From positions 79,718,753 to 79,782,752 of the forward strand of contig CM051456.1 of assembly GCA_028274465.1 (NCBI GenBank): a DNA stretch of 64,000 nt, read 5' to 3'. This document shows, piece by piece, positions 41,798-52,282 of the stretch. Numbering within the stretch: the stretch's first letter is position 1; every line of letters begins with the position of its first letter. A program made the position numbers and the translations under genes. The notes under the pieces were generated by a model. It worked only from the letters and a program-made list of their open reading frames with translations, searched no databases and was not told where the DNA came from. The DNA comes from Plantago ovata. Lineage: Eukaryota > Streptophyta > Magnoliopsida > Lamiales > Plantaginaceae.

Positions 41798-43186
41798 TGT
41801 TGGTCCCTTTAAACAACAAGAAAAGACTAGGAAGGGGGGGGGGTGAATAGTCTTTTCAAACTTTCGTCGTTTAAAAACTTTCTCTGCAAGGGCTTATTAC
41901 TTTTCAGTAACGAGTATTACTGTTACTTAAAAACAGAGTGCGGAAGTCTTTATACTATAAGTGCTTTTCATTAAGTGCTAGTTTCAGCAAGTGAGCAGAG
42001 TGACAGTGTACAGACAGATAAGCTTGCTTAAAACTAAATGCAGTAAAGTAAATCCCACAAACACTTTTTATAGTGGTATCTGAGAGTGGCGTAATCTCTC
42101 AACTAATCCACTTTGTCCTTTCTAGGACTGAATCCACTAAGATAAGTTTGAGGTTCCTTACAATACCTATGCGATTCTTCAGAAACCAAAGCACACTTGC
42201 TTCGTTTCCAACCTAACTAGAGAACGAAACCTTGTTCTCCACCAAACTTGGGACTTATAATCAGCAACACTATGCTTGATTAAATTTCCCCCAGAATTTC
42301 ACGCCTGAAAAGGGTGTTTATCAGTTAGAGAGGTTTGGGATGAGATGATTTGAGTATAACTTATTCAGCTATAACAAGTAATCTAAAAAACAAAACTTTG
42401 AATACTTTGCAGTAAACAAGTTAAGTTGTTTATGGTGTCCAGACTTGTTCTTGTTCTTGTTCGAAAGAAAGAACACTTAACTAATTTCTTAGCCGTGAAT
42501 GTTCAACTTCTTCACAAGTAGCTTTTGTTTCAAGCTTTAAGCCTTGGAACGGATCAATAGGCAGTAAAGAGAAAGAAAGATGAGTGTTTAAGCACAAGTG
42601 AGAGTTTGATCACGTTGTTGACACACTTCTACTCCTCACTGGATGACCTCTATTTATAGTGAATCAAGGGAGCCGTTTGAATTTCAAATTCTAAGGCTTT
42701 GTTCCTTAAGATGTCACTATCTTGCTTTTCTACTTTCAGCAGCGTCCTTCATTTGTCTTCTAGTTTTCATGTTCTTCGCATGCTTACTTTTGCATTTAAT
42801 GTTCATTTGAATGAAATTCAAATATGAACGTTGGAGCACAAATGCAAGTACTTTCAGCAAGAAGGTCACATATGTATTTCAGCAAGCGGTCAGTCTCAGT
42901 TTCAGCAAGCACAACCTACTCTGTCATATAGATTTTCACTTATGCAAGTTGTTGCTGAAGTTTCCACTTTTTGAGCAACATGTGCCTTTGTAGATACCAT
43001 CTTCAGAAATCTTCTTTAGTCTTCAGTCTTCGAATTCTTCAAGTTTCTGAAGGGTTCTAGTGCTTCAATAGTTCGTTTGTAAAAACAAAGTACATCATCA
43101 GCAAAACTAAAGCACCTAACTAGTACCTACACTAAGTCTTTAGCAAACGTTCCTCTTTTACAATGTCCTTAAAATTCTAAATTCCT
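41798..43186 (-). repeat. 5' LTR of SirD2, outer end truncated
   Basis: Plus-strand TGTTGGTCCC... to CTAAATTCCT at 43186. The last 100 or so bases of a full LTR (through TTTCCTAACA) are missing. Ten bases later SirE's LTR starts in the opposite orientation, also without its outer end. Confidence 0.9.
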
Positions 43187-43196
43187 CTTTGATTTA
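43187..43196. other. Spacer at the head-to-head LTR junction
   Basis: CTTTGATTTA between the two truncated inverted LTRs. It matches neither LTR well and may be filler DNA from end joining. Confidence 0.6.
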
Positions 43197-44640
43197 GGTC
43201 CATATGAATTTAGAATTTTAAGGACATTGTAAAACAGGAACGTTTGCTGAAGACTTAGTGTAGGTACTAGTTAGGTGCTTTAGTTTCGCTGATGATGTAA
43301 TTTGTTTTTACAAACGAACTATTGAAGCACTAGAACCGTTCAGAAACTTGAAGAACATGAAGAGTGAATACTAAAGAAGATTTCTGAAAATGGTATCTAC
43401 AAAGGCACATGTTGCTCAGAAAGTGGAAACCTCAGCAACAGCTTGCATAAGTGAAAATCTATATGACAGAGTAGGTTGTGCTTGCTGAAACTGAGACTGA
43501 CCGCTTGCTGAAATACATATGTGACCTTCTTGTTGAAAGTACTTGCATTTGCGCTCCATCGTTCATATTTGAATTTCATTCAAATGAACATTAAATGCAA
43601 AAGTAAGCATGTGAAGAACATGAAGACTAGAAGACAAATGAAGGACGCTGCTGAAAGTACAGAGCAAGATAGTGACATCTTAAGGAACAAAGCCTCAGAA
43701 TTTGAAATTCAAACGGCTCCCTTGATTCACTATAAATAGAGGTCATCCGACAAAGAGTAGAAGTGTGTCAACAACGTGATCAAACTCTAACTTGTGCTTA
43801 AACACTCATCTTTCTTACTCTTTACTGCCCATTGATCCGTTCCAAGGCTTACAGCTTGAAACAAAAGCTACTTGTGAAGAAGTAGAACATTCACGGCTAA
43901 GAAATTAGTTAAGTGTTCTTTCTTTCGAACAACAACAAGTCTTGACACCAGAAACAACTTAACTTGTTTACTGCAAAGTATTCAAAGTTTTGTTTCTTAG
44001 ATTACTTATTATAGCTGAATAAGTTATACTCAAGTCATCTCATCCCAAACCTCTCTAGCTGATAAACACCCTATTCAGGCGTGAAATTCAGGGGGAATTT
44101 AATCAAGCATTGTGTTGCTGATTATAAGTCCCAAGTTTGGTGGAGAACAAGGTTTCGTTCTCTAGTTTGGTTAGAAACGAAGCAAGTGTGCTTTGGTTTC
44201 TGAAGAATCGCTCTATATAGGTGTTGTAAGGAACCTCAAACTTATCTTAGTGGATTCAGTCATAGAAAGGACAAAGTGGATTAGTTGAGAGATTACGCCA
44301 CTCTCATATACCACTATAAAAGTGTTTGTGTGATTTACTTTACTGCATTTAGTTTTCAGCAAGCATATCTATCTGTACACTGTCACTCTGCTCACTTGCT
44401 GAAACTAGCACTTACTGAAAAACACTTATTTGTATAAAGACTTCCGCACTCTGTTTTTATGTACCAGTAAAACTCGTTATTGAAAAGTAACTAGTACTTG
44501 CTGAGAAAGTTAAGTATCAGCAAACTCATTACTGAAAAGTAATAAGCCCTTGCTGAGAAAGTTTTTAAACGACGAAAGTTTGAAAAGACTATTCACCCCC
44601 CTCCCCTCTAGTCTTTTCTTGTTGTTTAAAGGGACCAACA
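43197..44640 (+). repeat. 5' LTR of SirE, outer end truncated
   Basis: Starts at GGTCCATATGAATTTAG, about 75-80 bp inside a full LTR, and ends GGGACCAACA directly before the PBS. It forms, with 41798-43186, a near-perfect inverted repeat with arms of about 1.4 kb. A TATAAATAG box in CACTATAAATAGAGG lies at about 43729-43741. Confidence 0.92.
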
Positions 44641-44642
44641 AG

Positions 44643-44657
44643 TGGTATCAGAGCTGG
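44643..44657 (+). other. Primer-binding site of SirE (initiator tRNA-Met type)
   Basis: TGGTATCAGAGCTGG two bases after the LTR. TGGTATCAGAGC is the classic plant copia PBS, complementary to the 3' end of initiator tRNA-Met. Confidence 0.95.
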
Positions 44658-44752
44658 AGGTTCTTTAACCTTCAGCACTGAACCTAGATCCCCTTAGGTT
44701 CTCTTCGTCAATCACTCTCACTTGATCAGTTTGGTAGTCTTTTGCTGACAGG

Positions 44753-45571
44753 ATGTCTTTAGGAGACGTTCCCTTGTTGAAGCTGGAAAACTATGAAAAA
44801 TGGCGAAACAACATGATGTTACATCTTGAGGCCATTAGTGATTAAATGGTCACTGTCATAAATGATGGACCTATCAAGATCAATAAACTTGAGAGAAGCT
44901 TTCCTCACAAAACCACGGATCCCACTGGTAAGGAAACTATCTTAGGAAAATCGTTTGACATCGCCGTTCCAAAACGAAGAGAGGAATGGACTTTCGACGA
45001 AGCTAAGAGATTCCGTCTTGATGGCCAAGCAAGAAACATCATCATTCGATCAACTCCGGATACTATACAGTGCAAACTGTGGGGTGCCAAAACTGCTAAG
45101 GAAGCTTGGAAAATGGTTCAAGATCTATGCGCTGGATCTGATAAAATCAACGAAAACAAACTCGAAGTGCTGAAGTTAAAGTTCCAGAACTTTAAACAAG
45201 GTACAAATGAGTCACTGGAAGACTTGGACTTTAGATTCATAACTCTAGTAAGTGAGATGGCTGCTTTAGGAGTTTGAAATCTTTACTCAGATTATGAGAA
45301 AGTGAAAACCATTATCAGAAGTTTGAACCAAGAGTGGATCCATACTCAGAATTTCTACTATAATCAAGGAATGCCAAACATCACACCTACAAAGTTGTTC
45401 TCTCATCTTGCTACTGTAAACTACGAGACAAAGCAAATAGAAAATGTGTTTGCTGAAAAATCGCAAAACATTGCTCTTGCTGCATAGCCGTCATGTTCTG
45501 AAAAGAAGAATGATAAAGAGCCTGCTGATGAAAATGCTTTAGTTGTTAAGAACATGAAGAAATTCATCAGT
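44753..45571 (+). pseudogene. Gag of SirE, N-terminal part with three nonsense codons
   Basis: ATG at 44753 opens MSLGDVPLLKLENYEKWRNN. The frame is kept but stopped at 44843-44845 (TAA), 45275-45277 (TGA) and 45485-45487 (TAG); SirD2 has sense codons (GAA, GGA and AAG) there. Between them the capsid segments LWGAKTAKEAWKMVQDLCAG and MPNITPTKLFSHLATVNYET are intact. The zinc knuckle and everything after MKKFISK are deleted; the frame runs straight into RT sequence at 45572. Confidence 0.88.
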
Positions 45572-46586
45572 AAGGTGAAGTTGACAAAACTTTGTTTACC
45601 ATGAACCATGATGGTAAAATACTCTTAATTCAGATTTATGTGGATGACATAATATTTGGATCTAAGGACAAGCAACTTTGTGATGATTTTGCCAAACTCA
45701 TGAAAACAAGTTTGAAATGAGTATGATGGGTAAATTGAATTATTTCCTAAGATTGCAAGTCAAGCAACTCAAAGATGGAATTTTCATTAATCAAGCAAAG
45801 TATGCAAAGGAAATGCTCATAAAGTTTAGGATCAGAGAGGAAGAAAAGCCTGAAAAGATCCCTATGAGTGTTGGTACCAAATTGGCTTATACTAAAGAAA
45901 ATAAGTGTGTTGAAGAACACAAGTATAGGAAGCTTATTGGTTCCTTGTTCTATTTAACAGCAAGTAGACCTGACATTCAGTATGTTGTTTTTGTGTGTGC
46001 AAGATTCCAATCTGATCCAAGAGAATCACACTACAAAAAGGCACTTAAGATACTGAAATGTGTCAAAGGTACAGTCAATGTTGGATCATGGTATCCTAAA
46101 GATTCTGGACTAGAATTGATTGGTTATTCTAATGCTGATCATGGAGGATCAACTCTTGATAGAAAAAGTACTTCTGGAACTTGTCAGTTTCTAGGTACTA
46201 GATTAATATCATGGTTCAACAAGAAGCAAACATGTGTTGCCAATTCATCTACTAAATCTGAGTACATTGCAGCTGGTTGTTGCACATCTCAAATCCTATG
46301 GATTCAGGAACAATTAAGAGATTATGGTATTTCTGCAAAGAAAACACCAATCTTTTGTGATAATACAAGTGCTATTGCTATCACGCAATATCCTAAGTTC
46401 CACTCAAGGACAAAGCACATTGATATTAGACATCATTTCATTAGAGATCATGTGGAAAAAGGAGACATTGAGGTTGTGAAAGTAGGTACCGATGATCAAC
46501 TTGCTGACATCTTTACCAAGCCCCTACCAGATAATAGATTCGCAATGCTAAGGTATAACCTTGGATTGATTGAACTATCTCAATAG
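45572..46586 (+). pseudogene. C-terminal RT and RNase H of SirE
   Basis: Begins within RT at GEVDKTLF and includes IYVDDIIFGSKDKQLCDDFA (catalytic YVDD, about 45637-45648) in a different frame. From 45717 it is open to 46586: YFLRLQVKQLKDGIFINQAK, LIGSLFYLTASRPDIQYVVF, then RNase H with GYSNADHGGSTLDRKSTSGT, SEYIAAGCCTSQILWIQEQL and HIDIRHHFIRDHVEKGDIEV. One RNase H position reads N where SirD2 has D (GYSNAD against GYSDAD), a likely loss of a catalytic residue. Collinear with 36667-37680. Confidence 0.9.
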
Positions 46587-47555
46587 TAAGGGATACAATT
46601 GGCAGATTGCTGAAACAAGCATTCAGCAAGCCAAGGTATGCTTACATGTATAAAGCTCCTTCCACTGATTTCCTCTAAAAAAATGATAGTTCACTACATG
46701 ATTGCTGAAACAGGCATTCAGCAAGTAATTCCTTCAAAACGGGTATTTGTTAGGAAACTTGATCACTTGCTGAGACGGGCACTCAGTAAGAGAAAAACTG
46801 TAAGGATTGCTGAAACGGGCATTCAGACAATCAAAGATACTGAAACATGTATTCAAGTATCAATGGAAAAACCTGAGACGGGAACTCAGCAAAGAGCAAG
46901 AACACTTCTCAAATTTTACCAAAGGATATCTCAATATAAAAGAAATTTGCTGAGACGGGAACTCAGAAATGTCTTTTAACTTAAAGAAGTATGAGATATT
47001 TGATTAAGGGGGAACTTTCAGCAAATACAAGGCTTGTTACCTAAAAAGGTAAGTGCCAAAGTCAATTTGTCCAAAATCGCTGAAAAGATTCTCATTTACT
47101 TCAGCAAGCAATTAGCGCTATGGTAAAAAGGATCAAATCCCGTGAATCAAGGTAAAATCAATTTGTGAGGTTAATCGTGGCACATATAAACTCACTGTTA
47201 ATCATGACATGAAACACAATCGTGGCCATTGATTTAAAGTAGTTTTTGATCCAACGGTTAATATCACAAAGAGAAAGTGTGCTCTGGCGGTTTTTTGTTA
47301 GTGGACCACTACGCATTTAATGCAAAGGCTCCACTAACGCAGTTGAATCTCTGTTTTACCCTTGCTGAGAACTCAAAACCGTTGAGCTTCTTGCACAATA
47401 GAGATACTATATAAACAAAGAGTTAGAGAAAGAAAAAATTCATTAACTCACATTTCCTTTCTCTGCAAATTTTATAGCCTGTGCCCTGAATTCACTGTAC
47501 CTCCGGTCAAAAAGCAAGTTAATCTTTTTCGTACATTTCTCTTGCTATATAAGAA
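46587..47555 (+). other. SirE pol-to-env spacer with a hairpin-repeat array
   Basis: No supported gene. Seven imperfect inverted repeats of type TTGCTGARACGGGMAYTCAGCAA lie at about 46606-46630, 46701-46725, 46765-46790, 46805-46830, 46837-46860, 46872-46892 and 46946-46968. Between the second and third is TTTGTTAGGAAACTTGATC (46746-46764), which resembles the PPT-LTR boundary. A PPT-like AAGGGGGAACT lies at about 47005-47016. The remainder leads to a TATAAAC box at about 47411 and the ORF start at 47556. Confidence 0.7.
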
Positions 47556-48203
47556 ATGGCTCCAAAGAGACAGTCCTCCAAGACCTCAAAGTCATCCAAA
47601 GCTGATAGTGCTGGGAAAAGCACTACTCCGGTTGAAACTCCGGCAACCAACACAGTGAAAATTGTGTTGAAAAACGACCGAATAACAGAGAGACCCATGC
47701 CGCCTGCATATCTTGACACTGCAAAGTGTGAACAGATGATGCAATGGGGCGGATTCGCCAAGGAGAACTATATAACATACTTCTATGAACAAGAATTAGA
47801 TGAAGAAAATGAAGAGGCGCTAAACTTGATAAATCAACAAGGCCTTCTTTTCTTCATAACTGCTCACCCTAAGAAAGTGAGTATGTTAGATGCTATGGAA
47901 TTCTACAATAATGCAGAAATCCAACCTCTCACTGATGGACAAGGAGTCACTGAAAAAGTGATTTCTACCACAGTTCAAGGTGTGCAAATCATCCTGAAAT
48001 GGATTGATTTAGCCAACATCTTTCTGATTCCAACTACTGGAACTGAAGATGACATCACTGCCACTGATGAAGAAATAGAAGCCTTCTACAGTGATGTCAG
48101 AAATGAAAAGATGAAGAAAAGAGAGATTGCTCCCGTGACTTGGACTTCAAAGCACGTAAAAAGAAAGCATACCTTGGCTTGAGAAGGTGGCCATTGCTGA
48201 TGC
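47556..48203 (+). pseudogene. Env-like third ORF, N-terminal part (SirE)
   Basis: ATG at 47556 (MAPKRQSSKTSKSSKADSAG). The frame is open for 208 codons with the same N-terminal domain as SirD2: KNDRITERPMPPAYLDTAKC, QQGLLFFITAHPKKVSMLDA, GTEDDITATDEEIEAFYSDV. It stops at 48180-48182 after a short deletion relative to SirD2 near 48170. It is then cut by AthN-3 at 48208; homology resumes at 56425. A basic Ser/Lys-rich N-terminus is the only obvious sequence feature; no signal peptide. Confidence 0.8.
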
Positions 48204-48208
48204 ATATC
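48204..48208. repeat. Target-site duplication ATATC, left copy (AthN-3)
   Basis: ATATC before TGATGAACG; repeated after TTCATCA at 56420-56424. The flanks join collinearly with SirD2 sequence (ATGCATATACATGAG, reverse strand near 33800). Confidence 0.95.
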
Positions 48209-49405
48209 TGATGAACGTGTAATTTACACCTTCATTCGAGTCTTTTTTCACCTATTTAGCTATCCTCTATGTTAATTTAGCTATATTATAGTGCATTTTA
48301 TTAGAATAGTGCCACGTTTCCCTTTAGTTTGCATTTTTCAGGTTTTAGGTGAAAGACGTGATTTTCCGGGCAATTATATTGAAGAGAACGAAGAATCGGT
48401 GTTTCGTGGTCATCCATGTTGTATCTAGAAGGTTCCGGACGAGATATGAGGTCTAGGGGTCGAGTTTCAAGGCTCAAAGGTCACTAGAAGGCAAAATCCG
48501 AGTCCGAAAAGGAAAAGAAGACCAAAAATGCGTTTCCGCCGACTGGAGCTCCAGGGCGGTTCGCCTGGGATGTGGGGCGGTTCGCCCCACAACAGGCGGT
48601 TCGCCCGGTGTCTGGGCCACTCGCCCCACGCCTTCCGAACTCCTATATATAGTTGCATCTGTTTCTACGTTTTTCATACTTTCTCAGACCTTTTTCCATA
48701 CTTTTCACATTAGTTTTAGAGAGGAATTCTCCAGAGCCTGTTCTGGGAATTCTTAGCATATGAGACTATTTTTATTATAAATTTAGAGGATTATCTTTCT
48801 TGTGAGTTCGCAATTCTTCGGGGATTGATAACCTTCGTCGGTAACATTGTATCTCAAGATTTTTCTACTTTTATTTATATCTTTCATCATGTTTTCATTC
48901 AATCTTGCTTTAACTTCTGTTGATTGCCTGACATCTATGAGTAGCTAAATCTATCGTTGGTGATAGTATGTGATTTCTTAGCTAGGGTTCTTAACTATGC
49001 ATGATTGCTGTAACACGAATCAGACCTGAGTTATTGCTTTATTTCTTTGATCTATCTAAGCCCTCTATCTTCATAGTGTTGAATTGAACGGAACACATTG
49101 GACAATTCATGATCTTAGATTTCTATGCAAAACGATCGGGTACTTCATGCATGATTATTAACGTGATGCTTTGAATGATCATTCTATCACTAACTTCCAT
49201 TATCTTTGATAAGAAAAATCTGTGCTAAGTCGTTTGTTGAGGTTATAGTTTAAGTTAAATTAGATAAAGCTAGTTATAGTCCTTAGAGATCGACACTCGA
49301 GGTTATTTTACTGCTACACTACGGTTTTTGTTGTAGTTGTGAATTGCCTTTGGCTAAAAACAAATTTATTTGATTAATTGAGTCTGACAAACTTTCAGTT
49401 CATCA
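48209..49405 (+). repeat. 5' LTR of AthN-3
   Basis: TGATGAACG...AGTTCATCA, 1197 bp. The palindromes (48551-48630) have a core GGCGGTTCGCC rather than GGCGANTCGCC. TATA box at about 48643-48651. It lacks one 11-bp unit (CGCGTCAAAAA type) that is present in its 3' partner. Confidence 0.93.
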
Positions 49406-49408
49406 AAT

Positions 49409-49426
49409 TGGCGTCGCTGCCGGGGA
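49409..49426 (+). other. Primer-binding site of AthN-3 (tRNA-Asp type)
   Basis: TGGCGTCGCTGCCGGGGA, three bases after the LTR; 16 of 18 bases complement the tRNA-Asp 3' end. Confidence 0.9.
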
Positions 49427-49541
49427 CTATACTCATTTTTTCTCTTTAGCTTATTTATATTTTCAGCATTCAATTCCTAGTTATAGTTTTATTTAATTTG
49501 ATCTCTCTGATACTCTCTTCTTAGCTTGTTACAGATAGTGT

Positions 49542-50499
49542 ATGCGAAGTACACGATATAGGTGATGAACCAATCGCTGAAATCGACAGTGTCTACCACC
49601 AAAGAAGGCGACTACTTCGACGACGTGAACTAGAGGAAATAGAGGATACCGATTTCTCTGAATCTCTACACCGTCTTTTTGAAGAAATCGTCAGAGTGGC
49701 AGAAGCTAGACCACTGAAATCATGGGTTCAACCCACTAAGGATCGTATGAGGGGACCGGCGATTGTTCTTTCGCCTGCAACTTGAGATCTGGAAATAAAA
49801 AACCACGCGTTCCAACAACTTCCGAGGTTCTATGGCTTGGCAAGGGAAGATGTGATGGGGTACTTGCACGATATCGATGACTTCGTGAACCAACTCCCAC
49901 GACCCGGAGCTGAAATAATAGCGGATGAGTTGAGAATGTAGGTTTTTGCTATGGTCCTTGGCGACAGGGCCAAGTCATGGTTGATTTCTCTACCGGAGGG
50001 TTCGCATGACACTTGGGCAAAGGTTTTTTCAGCATTCATGGAAAAATACTTTCCTCACACCTTGACTACCGCGCTTAAGGCGCAAATCACTGGATTCAAA
50101 CAAGACTATGATGAGAACATCTACACCGCGTTTGAGAGGTTCCAAGACCTCATGAACAAGTGCCCTCACCATGGTTTTGAGCTTGCGGATCTTGTCCAAC
50201 ACTTCTACAATGGACTAACCTTTGAGAATCAGCAAGTGGTGGATTTCCAATGTCGTGGCAATATTTGGGAAGAAACCGCGGAAGCCGTTTGGGCGGTTTT
50301 CGAAAGAGTTGCTAAGGGTTCGCAATTCAAGGATCCAAGAGCAATGGTTAGGAGACGTGGACTTGAAGCTCCACCTACTCAGGAGGCCCCTATGTATGGG
50401 GGGAATGGGGATCGATTCGAGTGCTTTACCAATGAGTTGAAACAAGTCCTCAAGAGCGCCACTGGAACATCTGTGTCAAATGAAGTTTGCCGAATATGA
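49542..50499 (+). pseudogene. Gag of AthN-3, ending at TGA in the zinc knuckle
   Basis: ATG at 49542 corresponds to the AthN-2 start but stops within eight codons after a small deletion. Homology continues in other frames (YHQRRRLLRRRELEEIEDTD). A TAG at about 49938-49940 replaces an AAG of AthN-2. From 49951 the frame is open: EKYFPHTLTTALKAQITGFK, NKCPHHGFELADLVQHFYNG. It ends at TGA 50497-50499, the same position as in AthN-2, where AthN-1 has TGT for the second Cys of the knuckle. Confidence 0.87.
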
Positions 50500-51690
50500 A
50501 AGAACTATGGGCATGGAGCTCATATGTGTAGATCGGAGCTTGCATATGATGATGGCAATTGGGTTCAAGGAAGCGAAGAGGAAGATTTTGCTACGGAATT
50601 TGGTACTCAAGTAGCTAGCTACGGACAAGATGGTAGGAATCCTCGAGGTGGATTTTGGAGAAGAGGGTTCCGAAACAATCAAGGATATGCACCGGCTAGC
50701 CAAACTTATGGCCCTAACCAAGACCGTAGTAAGCTTAGCTATGGTAATGATCACTGCGAAAATCCCGCTCCCAAAGAGGAACCGAAGTCGAAGACAACTC
50801 TACTAATGGAAAAGTTGCAGAAAATGGTTGATCACACCCAAAGTTTTCTTAAGCGTTATGAAGAAGATTCTGAGAAGACTAGGGTGAGGTTGGATCGTTT
50901 GGAAGAGAGCACTAGGCTTGCCCATCAAAAGATGCAAGATTTGATTGACCGTGGAGCAAGTAGGGAGCAAGGGAAGTTGCCTAGCAACACTGAGAAGTCA
51001 ATGTGTATTACCTTGGTGGGTGATCTTCCTGTTGAAATCACCATCAAGAAGGTTGCTAAATGTGAGTGTTGCAAAGATGGAGAACCCCCACTAGCCAAGG
51101 AAGAAGAGAAGGAACTTTGTCCTGATGCGAGTGATGAGGAGCAAGAGGATCCCGAGCCAATTCCTGAGAGTTTCGATGTTAAGGTTGGGATTGGCGAACT
51201 TGAAGATGTTCGCGCTACACTAGATACGGGATCTTACTCTAATGTGCTCCCAATGAATGTGTTTGAGAACAGTAACCTTGGAAAACTATCTGAGCATAAG
51301 GCTATTGTGCAATTGGCGGATGGATCCTTTGTGGGACCGGAAGGCGTTGTGAAGAACGTATTGGTTAAGATTGGTGAAGCTTCTGTGTACACCAATTTTG
51401 TAGTTATGCCGGTGTCTACACCTGGGATGGGGGATGTTATTCTCTTGGGGCGAACGTTCTTGACTAAGCTACGCTCCGTGATAGACATCTACCGAAGAAC
51501 TTGCACCATTGAGGTGGATGGCAAGCAACATGTGTTGCGAGCCATATTTGATCCAAATATTCACTTCAATGCTTCTCACACCATTAACTACTTTGGTCTT
51601 GGTGTCTATGTTCATTCTCATTCACAGGTTCGTGGCATGAGGAAAAGATCCATGAAGGGGAAGTCTAGTACCCTCAAGAAGAAGAACTAA
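50500..51690 (+). CDS. Gag C-terminus and retropepsin-like protease (AthN-3), open block
   Basis: Open from the TGA to 51690, with first ATG at 50524 (388 residues), in the same frame as the upstream Gag. Features match AthN-2: rest of the knuckle (HGAHMC), Arg/Gly/Asn-rich segment, coiled-coil stretch (DSEKTRVRLDRLEESTRLAH), second Cys cluster (CECCKDGE), acidic linker, protease with DTGSYSNVLPMNVFENS at about 51226 and VILLGRTFLTKLRSV. Despite elsewhere heavy decay in gag, this block stays open in two independent copies, suggesting recent selection or youth. Expression would need readthrough or internal start. Confidence 0.85.
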   Translation, partial: KNYGHGAHMCRSELAYDDGNWVQGSEEEDFATEFGTQVASYGQDGRNPRGGFWRRGFRNNQGYAPASQTYGPNQDRSKLSYGNDHCENPAPKEEPKSKTTLLMEKLQKMVDHTQSFLKRYEEDSEKTRVRLDRLEESTRLAHQKMQDLIDRGASREQGKLPSNTEKSMCITLVGDLPVEITIKKVAKCECCKDGEPPLAKEEEKELCPDASDEEQEDPEPIPESFDVKVGIGELEDVRATLDTGSYSNVLPMNVFENSNLGKLSEHKAIVQLADGSFVGPEGVVKNVLVKIGEASVYTNFVVMPVSTPGMGDVILLGRTFLTKLRSVIDIYRRTCTIEVDGKQHVLRAIFDPNIHFNASHTINYFGLGVYVHSHSQVRGMRKRSMKGKSSTLKKKN

Positions 51691-52282
51691 GAGCAAGAAG
51701 AAGTCGAGTCAAAGACAATAAACAATGGCGCTATCCGGGCGGCAACCCGGAGTTTTTATCTCGTTTTTATCGCTTTATTGCATTGCATGCATTCATACAT
51801 TGAACAATTTGCCTTTCTTTATGTGAATTAGTTCGTTTATGTGTTGATTTGTGCTTATGTTTACGTTTGAGTGAATTTTTTTCGAGTGCTTTTCATGAGG
51901 GAAATGGTTTTCGGGGATGAAAAACTGAGTTTTTTGAAAAATTTCGTCTCCCCACCTCTGGAGGTGGGGGGCGAATCGCCCCACAGAGCCAGAGAGTTTC
52001 AGACTCTCTGGCAGTGGGGGGCGATTCGCCCGGTGTGGGGCGAATCGCCCCCGTTTTCTGAGAATATAAGTGCGGGATTTCTCCCCCAAACCCTCATTCT
52101 CTCATCTTCTTCACCTCTCTTTCTCCAAAACACCCAAAAACTCGAAAAATCTTCTTTCTTCCATATTTTCTTCAATTCTCCATCAAATTTTGTGTTCTTT
52201 AGCTTCAATCGAAGCTCATTACGTGCTCTTTAATTCTATCCGAAAAACTTTCATCGTAGTGCATTTGTTTTTCAGATCTGAG
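51691..52282 (+). promoter_or_regulatory. AthN-3 internal leader with GC palindromes (possible second promoter)
   Basis: Contains the GGGCGGCAACCCGG post-pol motif (about 51737), a near palindrome GGGGGGCGAATCGCCCCA (51966-51983), a perfect 10-bp-stem hairpin GCCAGAGAGT-TTCAG-ACTCTCTGGC (51988-52012), then GGGGGGCGATTCGCCC and GGGGCGAATCGCCCCC (about 52016-52052). TATAAG at about 52064-52069 is followed by a pyrimidine-rich UTR-like stretch to the donor-like GT at 52283. No ORF is supported. The promoter role is a hypothesis. Confidence 0.45.

Larger units (their letters stand above)
28407..43186 (-). mobile_element. SirD2: SIRE/Maximus-like Ty1/copia element, nearly full length, decayed
   Basis: Reverse-strand order: 5' LTR (43186-41798, outer end missing), PBS (41795), gag (41685-39095), protease/integrase remnants, RT-RNase H (38720-36667), a spacer with hairpin repeats, env-like ORF (34516-30227), PPT and 3' LTR (29965-28407). 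The spacer holds another LTR (35203-36425). Internal deletions removed most protease-integrase and about 1 kb of the env-like ORF. The missing LTR end touches SirE head-to-head, so no target duplication is seen. Confidence 0.88.

Noticed and set aside
41820-41850. Long C or G runs near LTR ends (14435, 36382, 41832, 61831) as regulatory sites
   Set aside because: They are homopolymer runs at one LTR position with variable length, probably slippage or sequencing variation.
42811-42993. Recurrent 60-residue ORF within sirevirus LTRs (also 15430, 29458, 35532, 43397, 60720)
   Set aside because: It recurs because the LTR recurs; it covers the region just upstream of the LTR TATA box, shows unconstrained differences between copies and has no domain features.
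46606-46968. CRISPR-like array
   Set aside because: Repeats are imperfect hairpins at irregular spacing in a plant retrotransposon, without equal-length spacers or cas genes.
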